Assembly (NCBI RefSeq): GCF_008364795.1
Contig: NZ_VTTM01000002.1
Span: 836,590 to 900,589 of the forward strand
DNA length: 64,000 nucleotides
Origin: Azospirillum oryzae
GTDB lineage: Bacteria > Pseudomonadota > Alphaproteobacteria > Azospirillales > Azospirillaceae
Direction: 5' to 3'
Part shown: in pieces, positions 9,652 through 18,171 of the stretch
Layout: each line of letters starts with the position of its first letter
Numbering within the stretch: the first letter of the stretch is position 1
Notes under the pieces: generated by a model
Databases searched by the model: none
What the model was told of the DNA's origin: nothing
Seen by the model: the letters and a program-made list of their open reading frames with translations, nothing else
Translations under genes and position numbers: made by a program

Positions 9652-10070
9652 TCCGCGTCACCCATCGGATCTCCCTGGACGAAAGCGAACTCCAGGAGGA
9701 ATTCGTCCGGGCCTCGGGTCCCGGAGGGCAGCATGTCAACAAGACAGACTCGGCTGTCCAACTCCGCTTCGACGTGGCAGCATCGCCAAACCTTCCGCCA
9801 GATGTGAAGGCCCGGTTGGCCAAACTGGCTGGTTCCCGCGTAACTCAGAACGGGGTTCTGCTCATCCAGGCCGACCGCTACCGTTCACAGCGACGGAATC
9901 GTGATGATGCTTTGGAGAGGTTGATCGACCTGATCCGCGAGGCAGCCGCTCCCCCGCCACCGCCCCGCAGACCAACCAAGCCAACCTACGGGTCGCAACA
10001 GCGGCGACTCGAAGGAAAGACAAAGCGGTCCGCGACCAAGCGGCTTCGGGGCGGGCCGGTCGAAGACTGA
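9648..10070 (+). CDS. arfB: Island-borne replacement ArfB, peptidyl-tRNA hydrolase for ribosome rescue
   Basis: 140 residues and complete: N-terminal MIRVTHRISLDESELQEEF, the catalytic GGQ in GPGGQHVNKT, RFDVAASPNLP, and the basic C-terminal tail (RRPTKPTYGSQQRRLEGKTK) that lies in the mRNA channel of stalled ribosomes. It is clearly homologous to, but distinct from, the split host gene. Its ATG overlaps the TGA of the truncated host fragment, so it should be translated by coupling from the host rsmA-arfB transcript. At the positions matching the att core it reads GGGCAGCATGTCAACA, two silent changes from the core. The function is known for the family; replacement of the lost host gene is inferred from the arrangement. 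Confidence 0.95.
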   Translation: MIRVTHRISLDESELQEEFVRASGPGGQHVNKTDSAVQLRFDVAASPNLPPDVKARLAKLAGSRVTQNGVLLIQADRYRSQRRNRDDALERLIDLIREAAAPPPPPRRPTKPTYGSQQRRLEGKTKRSATKRLRGGPVED

Positions 10071-10101
10071 CCCGTCCCCTCTCGTGCCCTCAAACTATAG
10101 G

Positions 10102-11214
10102 TCAGACCGGTGCCGCAGCCTTGGCCTTGTCGTAGGTCGCCGCGGTTACCCTGAGCCGCTCGGCATACGTGTAGATGTCGTCCAGGCTTTCGATCTTGAC
10201 CTTCTCCTCCTGTTTGTCCGTGAACAGGCCGAGGTATTTGACCGACTTGCTGTTGAAATACAGGCGGACCAGTGGTTTCCGGTTGTTGTCGTCCAGCAGG
10301 ATGGCACAATAGCTCTTGGTATCTCGCATGACGACCCGGTCGGCCTTCACTTCGGATCGGACGATTGCCTTCACAATGTGAAAGCCCTCGATTTCCTCCT
10401 CGGTCGTGACGATTTCTTCCTCTTGGCCGTCAACGGTCGATGGTGGGGCCGTCGGGGCGGCTGTAGGAATCGACACCGTCAGACCCGCCGCGGCACCGCT
10501 GGTGACCTCCAGGGCCGTCACCAGCCGGTCGCTGACCCGATCCCGAATCGCGTCCTTGAACGCCGTTGCCACCAGCGGGGCAAAGTCGGCCTTCACTTTC
10601 GCGGTGATGTTCCCCTCGAAGACGCGGCTGACCAGCAAGCGGATCATTTCGTCCGATGGGTTGTCGAATTCCTTCAACAATTCGGCCTTGATCGCCGAAG
10701 AGTACTTGAGATTGCTCGCGGTGGACAGGATGGCCGCAACGTCGAAAGCGTCGGACGTAAACTTCTGGAGTTCTCCCACGTCGTCGGATCGGTGGTCCAG
10801 CATGCTGAACCGGAAGAATGGCCTCTGGTCCATCTTGTTGGGCTCGTCCAGGTCGGTATAGAACCAGTACTCGATTCCGTTCGTCAGTATAGCGAAGCGA
10901 GCCTCGGTGACGTGGAAGTACCGGTACAACTGCGACATCTGGGTTTGCCCCAGATTGACGCCGCACCCCTTGCACTCGATCAGGATCGCGATCTTGTCGT
11001 TGACCTTGATAGCATAGTCAACTTTTTCCCCTTTTTTCAGACCAACATCGGCGGTGAATTCTGGAACGACCACATGCGGGTCGAATACGTCGTAGCCGAG
11101 GGATTGCAAAAAGGGCATCACGAACGCCGTCTTGGCCGCTTCCTCCGTCTGCACGGATGCCCGCTGCTTTTCAATGCGGGCGGCGAGAGCCTTGACCTTT
11201 TCGATGAGTTCCAT
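10102..11214 (-). CDS. Orphan type I restriction HsdR N-terminal-like protein
   Basis: 370 residues. The N-terminal 140 residues include AAKTAFVMPFLQSLGYDVFD, EKVDYAIKVNDKIAILIECK and YFHVTEARFAILTNGIEYWF. This is the restriction-endonuclease-like fold of HsdR N-terminal domains, with D...ECK as the likely catalytic acid-acid-lysine set. No helicase motor follows, and no hsdM or hsdS is nearby. The C-terminal half is unassigned. Such stand-alone proteins are frequent on mobile elements and are presumed nucleases. It is divergent from the following small ORFs. Confidence 0.75.
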   Translation of the reverse strand: MELIEKVKALAARIEKQRASVQTEEAAKTAFVMPFLQSLGYDVFDPHVVVPEFTADVGLKKGEKVDYAIKVNDKIAILIECKGCGVNLGQTQMSQLYRYFHVTEARFAILTNGIEYWFYTDLDEPNKMDQRPFFRFSMLDHRSDDVGELQKFTSDAFDVAAILSTASNLKYSSAIKAELLKEFDNPSDEMIRLLVSRVFEGNITAKVKADFAPLVATAFKDAIRDRVSDRLVTALEVTSGAAAGLTVSIPTAAPTAPPSTVDGQEEEIVTTEEEIEGFHIVKAIVRSEVKADRVVMRDTKSYCAILLDDNNRKPLVRLYFNSKSVKYLGLFTDKQEEKVKIESLDDIYTYAERLRVTAATYDKAKAAAPV

Positions 11215-11374
11215 TGCCCGATTCCATCCGGTGCGTTGTGCAACCCCTTCATGGTCTATCGGACAATGTTAACACTAGGTGAAGCCATCCTTCTAAGGTT
11301 GCATACACCAATATGCAATATCGACGGTGAGTGGTGTCGGCGGGGAAGCGGATGCAGGGGCAGCAAACGCCAGG

Positions 11375-11524
11375 ATGTTGCTCGAAACTGAAGCGACGAT
11401 GCTTGAGTTGCTGCTCGGTAGCTTCTCGTTCCGCGACGGTCCGAAGGGCCACGACGCCCTGATGGCGGCGAGCACCACAGCCGCCGAGCGGCTGAAGCAG
11501 GTCAACGCCCTGCTGCGAAAATGA
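11375..11524 (+). CDS. Small ORF, unknown
   Basis: 49 residues from the ATG at 11375; a GTG at 11327 would add 16. Mostly alpha-helical character (MLELLLGSFSF, TTAAERLKQVNALLRK). No family recognised and only a weak ribosome-binding site, so the call rests on co-direction with the tightly packed ORFs that follow. Confidence 0.3.
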   Translation: MLLETEATMLELLLGSFSFRDGPKGHDALMAASTTAAERLKQVNALLRK

Positions 11525-11537
11525 AGGCGGACCAGCC

Positions 11538-11654
11538 ATGACTTCCTTCAGAATCATCACCAGCCGGTCTAGCCGGGCCGAACTGCCCCGCTTCCGGCAA
11601 GCCCTGCTGGGTCTCGGCACTCCGCTCCTGGCCGGCGACCGAACCCCGGCGTGA
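11538..11654 (+). CDS. Small ORF, unknown
   Basis: 38 residues (begins MTSFRIITSRSSRAELPRF). It starts 13 bp after the previous stop, and its TGA overlaps a GTG start at 11651 (GTGA), a layout typical of coupled small genes on phages and satellites. No recognised domain. Confidence 0.3.
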   Translation: MTSFRIITSRSSRAELPRFRQALLGLGTPLLAGDRTPA

Positions 11655-11866
11655 TCACCGGGACTATGCCGCTTGATCAAGCCCTGGTGACCGTTCTGGC
11701 GGGATTCCCCAAAAGGTCAGTCGATGAGGTCGCGGGCGGGTTGGCCGCATACCGGCGACGAGTGGTTGGCGTCGGCGAGGTCGCCGAGGCTAGCGGGCTG
11801 CTCCGTTCAGAAAAATCCATCGACGCCCAATCAGGAAATTTGACACGTGGATTTTCAATGACTTAG
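11651..11866 (+). CDS. Small ORF, unknown
   Basis: 71 residues from a GTG start overlapping the previous stop. It contains PLDQALVTVLAGFPKRSVDE and AAYRRRVVGVGEVAEASGLL. No family recognised. Confidence 0.3.
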   Translation: MITGTMPLDQALVTVLAGFPKRSVDEVAGGLAAYRRRVVGVGEVAEASGLLRSEKSIDAQSGNLTRGFSMT

Positions 11867-11999
11867 CGGAAACCGTAAATATTGAACGGCGATGTTGGGC
11901 TTCGGCAGGATCGGCTTCGACAAACCGAACAGGTAATCGCCCTACACATCCCGCGAGGCTGACTTCAGCCTCGCCACACCTCAAAGCCGGAGCAATGTT

Positions 12000-12653
12000 A
12001 TGGAGAACCGACTGACCGCCGATATGCAGGTCGCCCTCGATGCCAGCACCGCCGCCCTCCTGCTGGCGGGGACCAAGCGGGCTGACCTCCGGAGCCGAGT
12101 GATCGGGCACCTCGGGCGTCAAGGAATCCTTGATCTGCTGGCTGGCGACACCCTCCAGCACGGCATTGGGGATATGTTGGTCGAGACGTTCCTCGACCGG
12201 CTGGAGGGTCCCAGCCCAGCGGCGGTGCGGGCCGCCCCGGCTGCGGTGCCGGAGGAAGCGGTAGAAGTCGAGAAAGCCCTGGAGGCCGATGAAATCGTGG
12301 AGGTCCAAGAAACCGTGGTGGCCCCGCCTGCCCCGCATACCTTCCTGACCTCGTTGGCCTCCGACGCCATTCCGGCCTACTACGATGCCATGGCTGCGGC
12401 CAATAGGATCAGGCAGTCCGTCGGTCAGCAGCCACGAGCGGCAGGAGCCCGGCGAGAGTGGTCGCGGCAGTTGGAAAAGGAGATCACCGACGAACTCCGG
12501 AAGCTCCGAGCCATGTATGGCCCCGACCCTCGCTCGACCAACACGAGGTTCAGGAATCTGTGCGATCTGATCGAAGGGAAGACGCGGGGGAAAATTGACC
12601 GAGCGGCGGTCAAGTCTATGGCTGACACCCCTCCGGTGACGGATTCTCCCTGA
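12000..12653 (+). CDS. Unknown island protein, 217 residues
   Basis: Starts with MENRLTADMQVALDASTAAL. An N-terminal helical region is followed by an Ala/Glu/Val-rich linker around residues 70-105. A basic, charged C-terminal half (REWSRQLEKEITDELRKLRA, then GKTRGKIDRAAVKSM) could bind nucleic acid. The reading frame is long and intact and lies upstream of the VapE-like gene in the same direction. No function is assigned. Confidence 0.6.
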   Translation: MENRLTADMQVALDASTAALLLAGTKRADLRSRVIGHLGRQGILDLLAGDTLQHGIGDMLVETFLDRLEGPSPAAVRAAPAAVPEEAVEVEKALEADEIVEVQETVVAPPAPHTFLTSLASDAIPAYYDAMAAANRIRQSVGQQPRAAGARREWSRQLEKEITDELRKLRAMYGPDPRSTNTRFRNLCDLIEGKTRGKIDRAAVKSMADTPPVTDSP

Positions 12654-13259
12654 CCGAGGCGGTGGGTGGCACCCGGACAGGTTTGGAAGCATGCCCCGGA
12701 CATGGTCCCCTTCACACCGGTGTTGGCGGGCTGCCGCGGCGATGTCGCGGGAGACCTCACAGTCTCTCCATGATCGCCTGGAGCCAGCAGCAATTGTCCC
12801 GGCAGTGGGTCGGCCTGGGCGTGCAATTGGCTTCGCTGCCGCTCCGGTCGCCCACTTCACAGCCCCCGTACCCATCGCGACTGACTGGGAACGGATGAGG
12901 CTCCAGGCTGGTCTCGACGGTGCCCACCAGCAACGACATAGCGGCGATTGGTCGCCTTGGCCATCCAGGCAGCGGTGGAAGCGGTGTTGGCCCCATAATG
13001 GTGGTGTGGGCCGGCCGGCGTCCCGGCCGATGACGATTCTTCCCCACCAGAGGGAATGGAAATGTTGTCCCTAGAGCTTCCAAATCTTCCCCGGCCGTCC
13101 GGGAATTTTGACCCCGTCGTGCATGATCTCATACCCTCCTGGATAAATAAGGCTATGGGCGGGTCGCAAGCTATGCCCTGGGACGTACAGGATAGAATTC
13201 GGGCACTACAGCGGTAGTGCGACAGTTTTCCTGCGTGCGTCCCAAAACAACCGCAGCGG
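12654..13259. other. 606-bp stretch with no supported gene
   Basis: Several short overlapping frames are open on both strands, but none has a convincing start, ribosome-binding site or protein-like composition. The only clear structure is an inverted repeat at 13,202-13,219 (GCACTAC, 4-nt loop, GTAGTGC), close before the terminator-like hairpin at 13,260. It may be the leader of the VapE-like gene. Confidence 0.5.
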
Positions 13260-13292
13260 CCCGCCGGGATTGCGACCCCCGGCGGGTTTTCT
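13260..13292 (+). terminator. Rho-independent terminator-like hairpin just before the VapE-like gene
   Basis: CCCGCCGGG pairs with CCCGGCGGG (13,260-13,268 and 13,278-13,286), a 9-bp GC stem followed by TTTTCTTTTT. It ends only about 10 bp before the start codon of the next gene, so it either stops upstream transcripts or works as an attenuator of that gene. Confidence 0.7.
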
Positions 13293-13299
13293 TTTTGGG

Positions 13300-14931
13300 A
13301 TGCATGACATGGAAGACAAAACGGAGAACAAGAACGACGTTGTCGCAGTGCTGGACGACTTCCGGGGCCGGATGACCGCGAGGGACCGCAAAGATCCCGG
13401 CATGGCCCAGGTGATCCTTGGGAGCTTCACGATGGCCCGGTTGACGACCGACGAACTGGATGCGGTCATGAAGTTCCTGGTGGACGAGTTGGGTCTGACG
13501 CGATCCGAGGTCGGGGTGAAGATCAAGCGGGCACGGGTCGTGGAGGCCCTGGGGACTTACCCCCGCGACCTGGAGGGCTACGTGGACGCCTACAGCCGCC
13601 GGCACGATGTACGGCCGACCCTGGGGAACTGGGTGCGGGTCTCCCCGCGGGCCGGGACCAAGCTGGACATGCACGGTAGCCGGTTCGACATCATGACGGC
13701 GGAGAAGCTGGCCCAGTACCCGGAGGATTCGGAGGTGCTGGCGTTCCACGCGACCCTGGCCCCGACGATCATTGACGAACGCCGACTGGTTGACCGGCTG
13801 AAAATGTTCGCGGAGGATTTCGGCCTGGGCTACAGCGAGGCCGGTATCGACCGGGCCTGGGCCGAATGGGTCGCAAACTACCGGACACAGACGCTGTACT
13901 GGCTCGGGCACAAGCTGGGGGTCGACCTGCGGGGCACCGAGGAAGAGGCCCAGATCCAATTGGAGTGGGACCGGTTCCTGGCCGCCATCTTGCCGGAACA
14001 GCCGGCGGCCATCGCCGACGGCGGGGACAACGCGGATCAGTCCCCGGAAGTGGTCCGAGCGGTGCTGGGCCATTTCATCTGGCAGGTGCGGCGGAAAGTC
14101 TGCGGGATCCCGGTGGACCACCACATGATGCCCGTGTTCATCGGCCCCCAGGGTGGGGGCAAGTCGGAGATGGTCAAGCGGTTGCTGTCGCCGCTGGCCG
14201 AGGTCCGGGCCTGGGTAGACTCGGACTTCGCCAAGCTGACCGACGACCGGAACACGGAATTGCTCGGGAACATCCCGGTCCACTTCCTGGACGAGATGTC
14301 GTACGCTTCCAAGTCCGACATTGAGGTCACGAAGCGGAAGATTTCGGCCGAGGACGTGACGTACCGCCCCCTCTATGGGAATACTCAGCGAACGATCCGG
14401 AATATTGCAACGTTCATTGGGTGCTCCAATCAGGAGTTGGGGCATTCGGTCGTGGACACCACGGGCAACCGCCGATTCTTCCCGATCCGGGTCAAGGCCC
14501 GGTTGGACTGGAACGCAGTGAATTCGGTCAACTGGCTGTTGCTGTGGTGGTCGGTCGATATCGCGGCCCAGAGCCCCATCAAGGCCGTCCTGGATCGGGT
14601 GCGGGGCGTCCAGGAAGCGAACCGGACCCGGTCCCAGGTCGAGGAATGGTTGGATGCAGAATGGGCCGACCTCATGACCACCGATCACGTCACGGCATGG
14701 ACTCCGGCATCCAAGCTCTACCCGCTGTTCCGGGATTTCGCCCAAATAGCGTTCCGGAATCCCCTCGAACTCAAGGATTTCCGCAACGAGATGCGGCGGC
14801 TGGCCGGTCTCCCGAACGGCCGCGTTTATCACGCCATTTGGACCGGCGGGAATCATGTCTTCCGCTTGGGTCAAGCCGACATGGCCAGCGGCAAGCCGAA
14901 ACTTGGATTGGTTCAGGGTTGCAAACCCTGA
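13300..14931 (+). CDS. VapE/D5-like primase-helicase
   Basis: 543 residues (start MHDMEDK; a second Met three codons on is equally possible). The central ATPase has Walker A GPQGGGKSEM near residue 286, the acidic Walker B IPVHFLDEMS near 328, and the hallmark DTTGNRRFFPIRV near 390, as in virulence-associated protein E and related phage/satellite helicases. The N-terminal 150 residues are unassigned, with no clear primase signature. In satellites and integrated plasmids this family starts replication of the excised element, and here it is followed by repeated motifs that could be an origin. A terminator-like hairpin sits immediately before the start. Confidence 0.85.
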   Translation: MHDMEDKTENKNDVVAVLDDFRGRMTARDRKDPGMAQVILGSFTMARLTTDELDAVMKFLVDELGLTRSEVGVKIKRARVVEALGTYPRDLEGYVDAYSRRHDVRPTLGNWVRVSPRAGTKLDMHGSRFDIMTAEKLAQYPEDSEVLAFHATLAPTIIDERRLVDRLKMFAEDFGLGYSEAGIDRAWAEWVANYRTQTLYWLGHKLGVDLRGTEEEAQIQLEWDRFLAAILPEQPAAIADGGDNADQSPEVVRAVLGHFIWQVRRKVCGIPVDHHMMPVFIGPQGGGKSEMVKRLLSPLAEVRAWVDSDFAKLTDDRNTELLGNIPVHFLDEMSYASKSDIEVTKRKISAEDVTYRPLYGNTQRTIRNIATFIGCSNQELGHSVVDTTGNRRFFPIRVKARLDWNAVNSVNWLLLWWSVDIAAQSPIKAVLDRVRGVQEANRTRSQVEEWLDAEWADLMTTDHVTAWTPASKLYPLFRDFAQIAFRNPLELKDFRNEMRRLAGLPNGRVYHAIWTGGNHVFRLGQADMASGKPKLGLVQGCKP

Positions 14932-15219
14932 AACCCGAGTTCCGGCCCGCCGCGGGTCTGATTTTGGAGTTCCGTGGCCCCGCCGTCGGGCGGCGGCGGG
15001 AGCAGAAAGGAACGGGTGAGGCCCCGACCTGAGGCCAAACCCTGATTTGATTCAGAGTTGACGGACAGATCAGGGTTGAGTTCAGAGCGGTGAAATTCTT
15101 GCTATTCCTAGGTTTTTTTTCCTCTTTGCTCTGAAACTCTGATTTGGCCTGAAAAGTAGACGGAAAGAAAAACGGAGAGAGGTAAAAGGGGGGTTGGACC
15201 CAAGCGTCAGAGTTTCAGG
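14912..15219. repeat. Iteron-like repeats after the VapE-like gene, candidate origin
   Basis: Variants of a TCAG(A/G)GTTTCAG-type motif occur in both orientations: TTCAGGGTT and AACCCTGAA forming a near-palindrome at 14,912-14,932, AACCCTGATTT at 15,038, ATTCAGAGTT at 15,050, ATCAGGGTT at 15,069, GTTCAGAG at 15,080, CTCTGAAACTCTGATTT at 15,129 and GTCAGAGTTTCAGGA at 15,207. A T-rich/A-rich tract (GGTTTTTTTTCCTCTTT, 15,111-15,127) lies among them in otherwise GC-rich DNA. Repeats plus an AT-rich block next to a replication helicase fit an origin; that reading is inference. Confidence 0.5.
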
Positions 15220-15609
15220 ATTCGACCAAGCCGGGCCTGTGCTTTCCCAGTGTTCTCCACCCTGCCGTTCTGCCATCCCGTACTGAGCCCGAGGCCAGCC
15301 TGCCCCCTGAGCCGTTCCTGGTCCCGACCTGGGCCGTACCCCCGATCCGCTCTTCCCGTCCGCCGACGGACCAAGGCCGATGGATGGAGCAGTCATAGGA
15401 TGATGGCGAAGTCGCGGGACGGGGTGATTGCTCCGGTTCACCGAGATTGCTGGGGCTCACCGAGGGGGACATGACCGAACCCGCTCGCGGCTTTGGGGGT
15501 ATTGATCACGCGGAGCCCCAACTGCTGTTCTGGGCCGTTTCCGGACAAGGCTCGCCCCTTGTACAACTGCCGTTATGCCGTCGCTCCCGACCGATCCCAG
15601 AGGAAGTTC

Positions 15610-15906
15610 ATGAATACCCAGACCGCAATTGTCGTGTCGGCCGCCATCCTGGGCGGCTCCGTCCTGTATGGACTTGCCGGCCGCCCACCATCCAACGTCG
15701 GTCAGTTCCAGATGGTCAAGGCCGGGGACACATCGGTTTGGGTCTTGGATTCGGCAACCGGCTCCCTTCAGGTCTGCGGGTACTCCACCCATACCCCCAC
15801 GGCGGAGAGGCCGGCCATCAAACGCTGTTTCATGGTCGAACGGGATCGGTACCTGACCGATGCGGAGGTGGGGATCACGCCGCCTGAACCGCCAAGAGGG
15901 AAATAG
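15610..15906 (+). CDS. Small membrane-anchored protein, unknown
   Basis: 98 residues with ribosome-binding site AGAGGA upstream of MNTQTAIVV. The N-terminus has one hydrophobic helix (AIVVSAAILGGSVLYGLAG), followed by a polar domain containing two cysteines (QVCGYST, KRCFMVER). It is probably anchored in the inner membrane with the domain in the periplasm. The 430 bp before it hold nothing recognisable beyond the repeats described. Confidence 0.55.
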   Translation: MNTQTAIVVSAAILGGSVLYGLAGRPPSNVGQFQMVKAGDTSVWVLDSATGSLQVCGYSTHTPTAERPAIKRCFMVERDRYLTDAEVGITPPEPPRGK

Positions 15907-15949
15907 GGCCTGTGCTGTTCTGGATCCGTGCGGCCCAGGCCCACCATTC

Positions 15950-16285
15950 CTACTTGGTTTTGACGACCCGGCGGTTAACCGACCACACGCCGCCCATGCA
16001 TCCCAGCTTACCCCCATCAACCACGACGGGGAGACCCGGCCGGCAGATCAGACCCGCCACATCGGCAGCGGAAAAGATTCCGAGGTTCACGGACACCCAG
16101 CTTTCCGACCCGCATTGTTCCAATGCATCGGAAAGCTTGGGCTGAAGATCCATCAAGTTGGAGGCGTCCTGAATCACCTCGCAGACGGGACGCTGAACTT
16201 TCGATTGCGGCGGTCCCAGTTGAGCCTGGGCCGGACCGGACAGCAGAGCCACCAGAGCAGCCCAGACGATTACCACGCGGTTCAT
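15950..16285 (-). CDS. Secreted or periplasmic small protein, unknown
   Basis: 111 residues from the ATG at 16285, which has GAGGAATTGACC upstream. A clear signal peptide (MNRVVIVWAALVALLSGPA, cleavage after AQA) is followed by a mature part with four cysteines that could form disulfides (VCEVIQDA, EQCGSE, ICRPG, GCMGG). It converges on the preceding membrane-protein gene. Confidence 0.6.
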   Translation of the reverse strand: MNRVVIVWAALVALLSGPAQAQLGPPQSKVQRPVCEVIQDASNLMDLQPKLSDALEQCGSESWVSVNLGIFSAADVAGLICRPGLPVVVDGGKLGCMGGVWSVNRRVVKTK

Positions 16286-16471
16286 GGTCAATTCCTCATC
16301 ATGCCGGACTGGGCCGGCGGATCAGGTTGTATTGCACAATCGACCACCGATGCACTACAACGTCATAACGGACGCGGTCAGGATGGCCTTACAGTTGCAC
16401 GGCCGAGCGTATCTTCTGGTCCTTTTCCGGGCACCCGCCGGACCTGATCCACGACCACGTGGAACCCCAGC

Positions 16472-16603
16472 ATGGCAGCCAATCCCCTCTCGACCGCGAC
16501 CCGAACTACCAAGCAGAACCTCCTGGCCGTGGCCTCGGTGGTGATCCTGGTCAAGGTGTTCGATGTCTCCGTGGAGCGATCGCCGTCGGCGGGGTGGCCC
16601 TGA
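16472..16603 (+). CDS. Small one-helix membrane ORF, possibly frameshifted
   Basis: 43 residues (MAANPLSTATRTTKQN, then NLLAVASVVILVKVFDVSVE). After the hydrophobic helix the frame soon stops at TGA. The neighbouring frame continues with AIAVGGVALTFDWG, which reads more like protein, so a single-base shift near 16,570 is possible. Unknown function. Confidence 0.3.
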   Translation: MAANPLSTATRTTKQNLLAVASVVILVKVFDVSVERSPSAGWP

Positions 16604-16682
16604 CGTTCGACTGGGGGCGTGATGTTCGCCCTGGGGCGGTCGGGGCTGAACGCTGTCGGCCGCAAGCTGCCGGAGGTCGCCA

Positions 16683-17381
16683 ATGTCCGGAAAGTTGTCG
16701 TTCAGGGAGCGACCCGAACAACAGGAAAGCAGCGGGGTCAGAAGCCCAGCCCCATCCGGTTCCACCGTTCGCGTCGTCCTGCGGCTCGGCGGGGCGGTCG
16801 ATCACCCCGTCACCCTGATCCAGACCTTGGCCCGCTGCGGGCTGGTGCTCCGCAAAGCCCACGGGGTCGTCACCCGGCTGGTCGCCGGGGAGAAGCTGCC
16901 TGTCCTGCTCGCGGACGCTCCGGAGCCAGCCGAGGTGATCTCCACGCTGGAGCGGCTGGGTGTCGCGGTGGGCTTCCCGCATCCGCCGGTCTCCATCGAC
17001 GTGAAGGCGATCCGGGCCAAACTCGGGTTGATCCAAAGGAAGTTCGCGGCTCGGTTCCGCTTCAATGTCGATTCGGTGCAGAATTGGGAGCAGAGCCGGT
17101 ATGTCCCCGATCCGCCGACTCGGATCCTCCTGAAGGTCATTGAACAGCACCCCGAGGCCGTCGAGGATGTGCTGGGGTCGAGAGTCGCCGACGATATGGT
17201 GGTGGCGGGCCGGCCTCGACTCGAGCTAGCCGCCGAGCCGATGGGCTGGTATGGCCGTCCAGGCGTCGGCGAGGATACCGGACGCTTCAATTCCGGACGA
17301 GTCCCTCGGGAGCCAGCCGCATTGCCGCAACTGCACTGGCGGCGGCGAGCCACATCAGGACGATCACAGCGGCTCCGATGA
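16683..17381 (+). CDS. XRE-type helix-turn-helix protein, antitoxin-like
   Basis: 232 residues preceded by GGAGG eight bases upstream of the ATG. The central-to-C-terminal part (residues about 105-160) has VDVKAIRAKLG-type spacing: IRAKLGLIQRKFAARFRFNV, then VQNWEQSRYVPDPPTRILLK and EQHPEAVEDVL. This is the pattern of HigA/MqsA-like XRE domains. The N-terminal 75 residues form a separate small domain. No toxin gene is adjacent. Autoregulation would be usual for the family but cannot be seen here. Confidence 0.7.
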   Translation: MSGKLSFRERPEQQESSGVRSPAPSGSTVRVVLRLGGAVDHPVTLIQTLARCGLVLRKAHGVVTRLVAGEKLPVLLADAPEPAEVISTLERLGVAVGFPHPPVSIDVKAIRAKLGLIQRKFAARFRFNVDSVQNWEQSRYVPDPPTRILLKVIEQHPEAVEDVLGSRVADDMVVAGRPRLELAAEPMGWYGRPGVGEDTGRFNSGRVPREPAALPQLHWRRRATSGRSQRLR

Positions 17382-17421
17382 CGGTCCTGGGCCTCGGGCC
17401 TGGCAGTCGGGCTTCCGCATC

Positions 17422-17706
17422 CTATCGCAGTTCGGTCATGACCCCCGCGAGGATCATCCGCACGGTCACCAGAATGGCGGCCGGCACGATGATGAGGTCG
17501 TCGAGGAGCCGAGCACCGGGATGAAGTCCGGGATCAGGTCGATGGGGCTGAGGGCGTAGGCGGCAGTCGCCACCGCCATGGCTGGTGTACCAGGGCATCG
17601 GCCTGAGCGACACCGGCCCCATCTCAACGTCAAACATCCCGGCATTGGTGCTGAATATCGTCAGGAGGACGCGGCGGTCCGAGGCGGTTACAGGTATCGG
17701 TTCCAT
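17422..17706 (-). pseudogene. DUF1232 (YkvA-type) membrane protein with two compensating frameshifts
   Basis: The open frame contains PWYTS and later LLDDLIIVPAAILVTVRMI, both typical of DUF1232. Between them the hallmark segment AYALSPIDLIPDFIPVLG is present only in another frame (about 17,490-17,585). One base shift after PWYTS and a one-base loss before LLDD cancel each other, so the frame stays open while the middle is scrambled. The N-terminal part also does not match the family. It is most simply a decaying gene. Confidence 0.7.
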
Positions 17707-17738
17707 GAGAGGCTGGTCTCAGGAGCAGGAAGGTTACG

Positions 17739-17846
17739 ATGTCCAACCACGCCCTTTTGGCGATGACGCCGGCCGAGTTTCTCGCCCACGTCGGACCGCT
17801 GACAGCCGGTCCTGATGCCTTGCGGACGCGGCGTGTTCTGCGGTGA
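17739..17846 (+). CDS. Small ORF, unknown
   Basis: 35 residues (MSNHALLAMTPAEFLAHVGP...) with a good ribosome-binding site (AGGAAGG) nine bases upstream. No family recognised. It may be a short regulator or a remnant. Confidence 0.3.
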   Translation: MSNHALLAMTPAEFLAHVGPLTAGPDALRTRRVLR

Positions 17847-17859
17847 ATGGCTGAAGCGG

Positions 17860-18147
17860 TCACCAATCGACCGTGGCAGTCTCAATACCCGAATGGGGTG
17901 GGAGTTGGCCATGGCGGATCAAGAGCTCCTTCACCAAGGCCGTGTCGGCATGCTGCCAATGGACAGCAACCCAATTGTGCAGCTTGCCGCCGATGGAGCC
18001 GATCTCCTCGTGAACGCGGACGGTCAGTACACAGCCGTCGGGAACGGGCTCCTCGTTGATCGTCCCGCCGTCGAGGCGTTCGGTGCCGTGATGCCACCCC
18101 GCTGGGGTGAGATGGTAATCGAACCACTCTTTGCTCAAAGCCACCAT
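17860..18147 (-). CDS. Unknown protein, 95 residues
   Basis: Starts MVALSKEWFDYHLTPAGWHH and has a mixed hydrophobic/polar composition like a folded cytoplasmic protein (VLTVRVHEEIGSIGGKLHNW). It begins 24 bp after the GIY-YIG gene stop, so the two are probably co-transcribed. Function unknown. Confidence 0.55.
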   Translation of the reverse strand: MVALSKEWFDYHLTPAGWHHGTERLDGGTINEEPVPDGCVLTVRVHEEIGSIGGKLHNWVAVHWQHADTALVKELLIRHGQLPPHSGIETATVDW

Positions 18148-18171
18148 GACCCCCGTTTTTCCATAGGAAAA

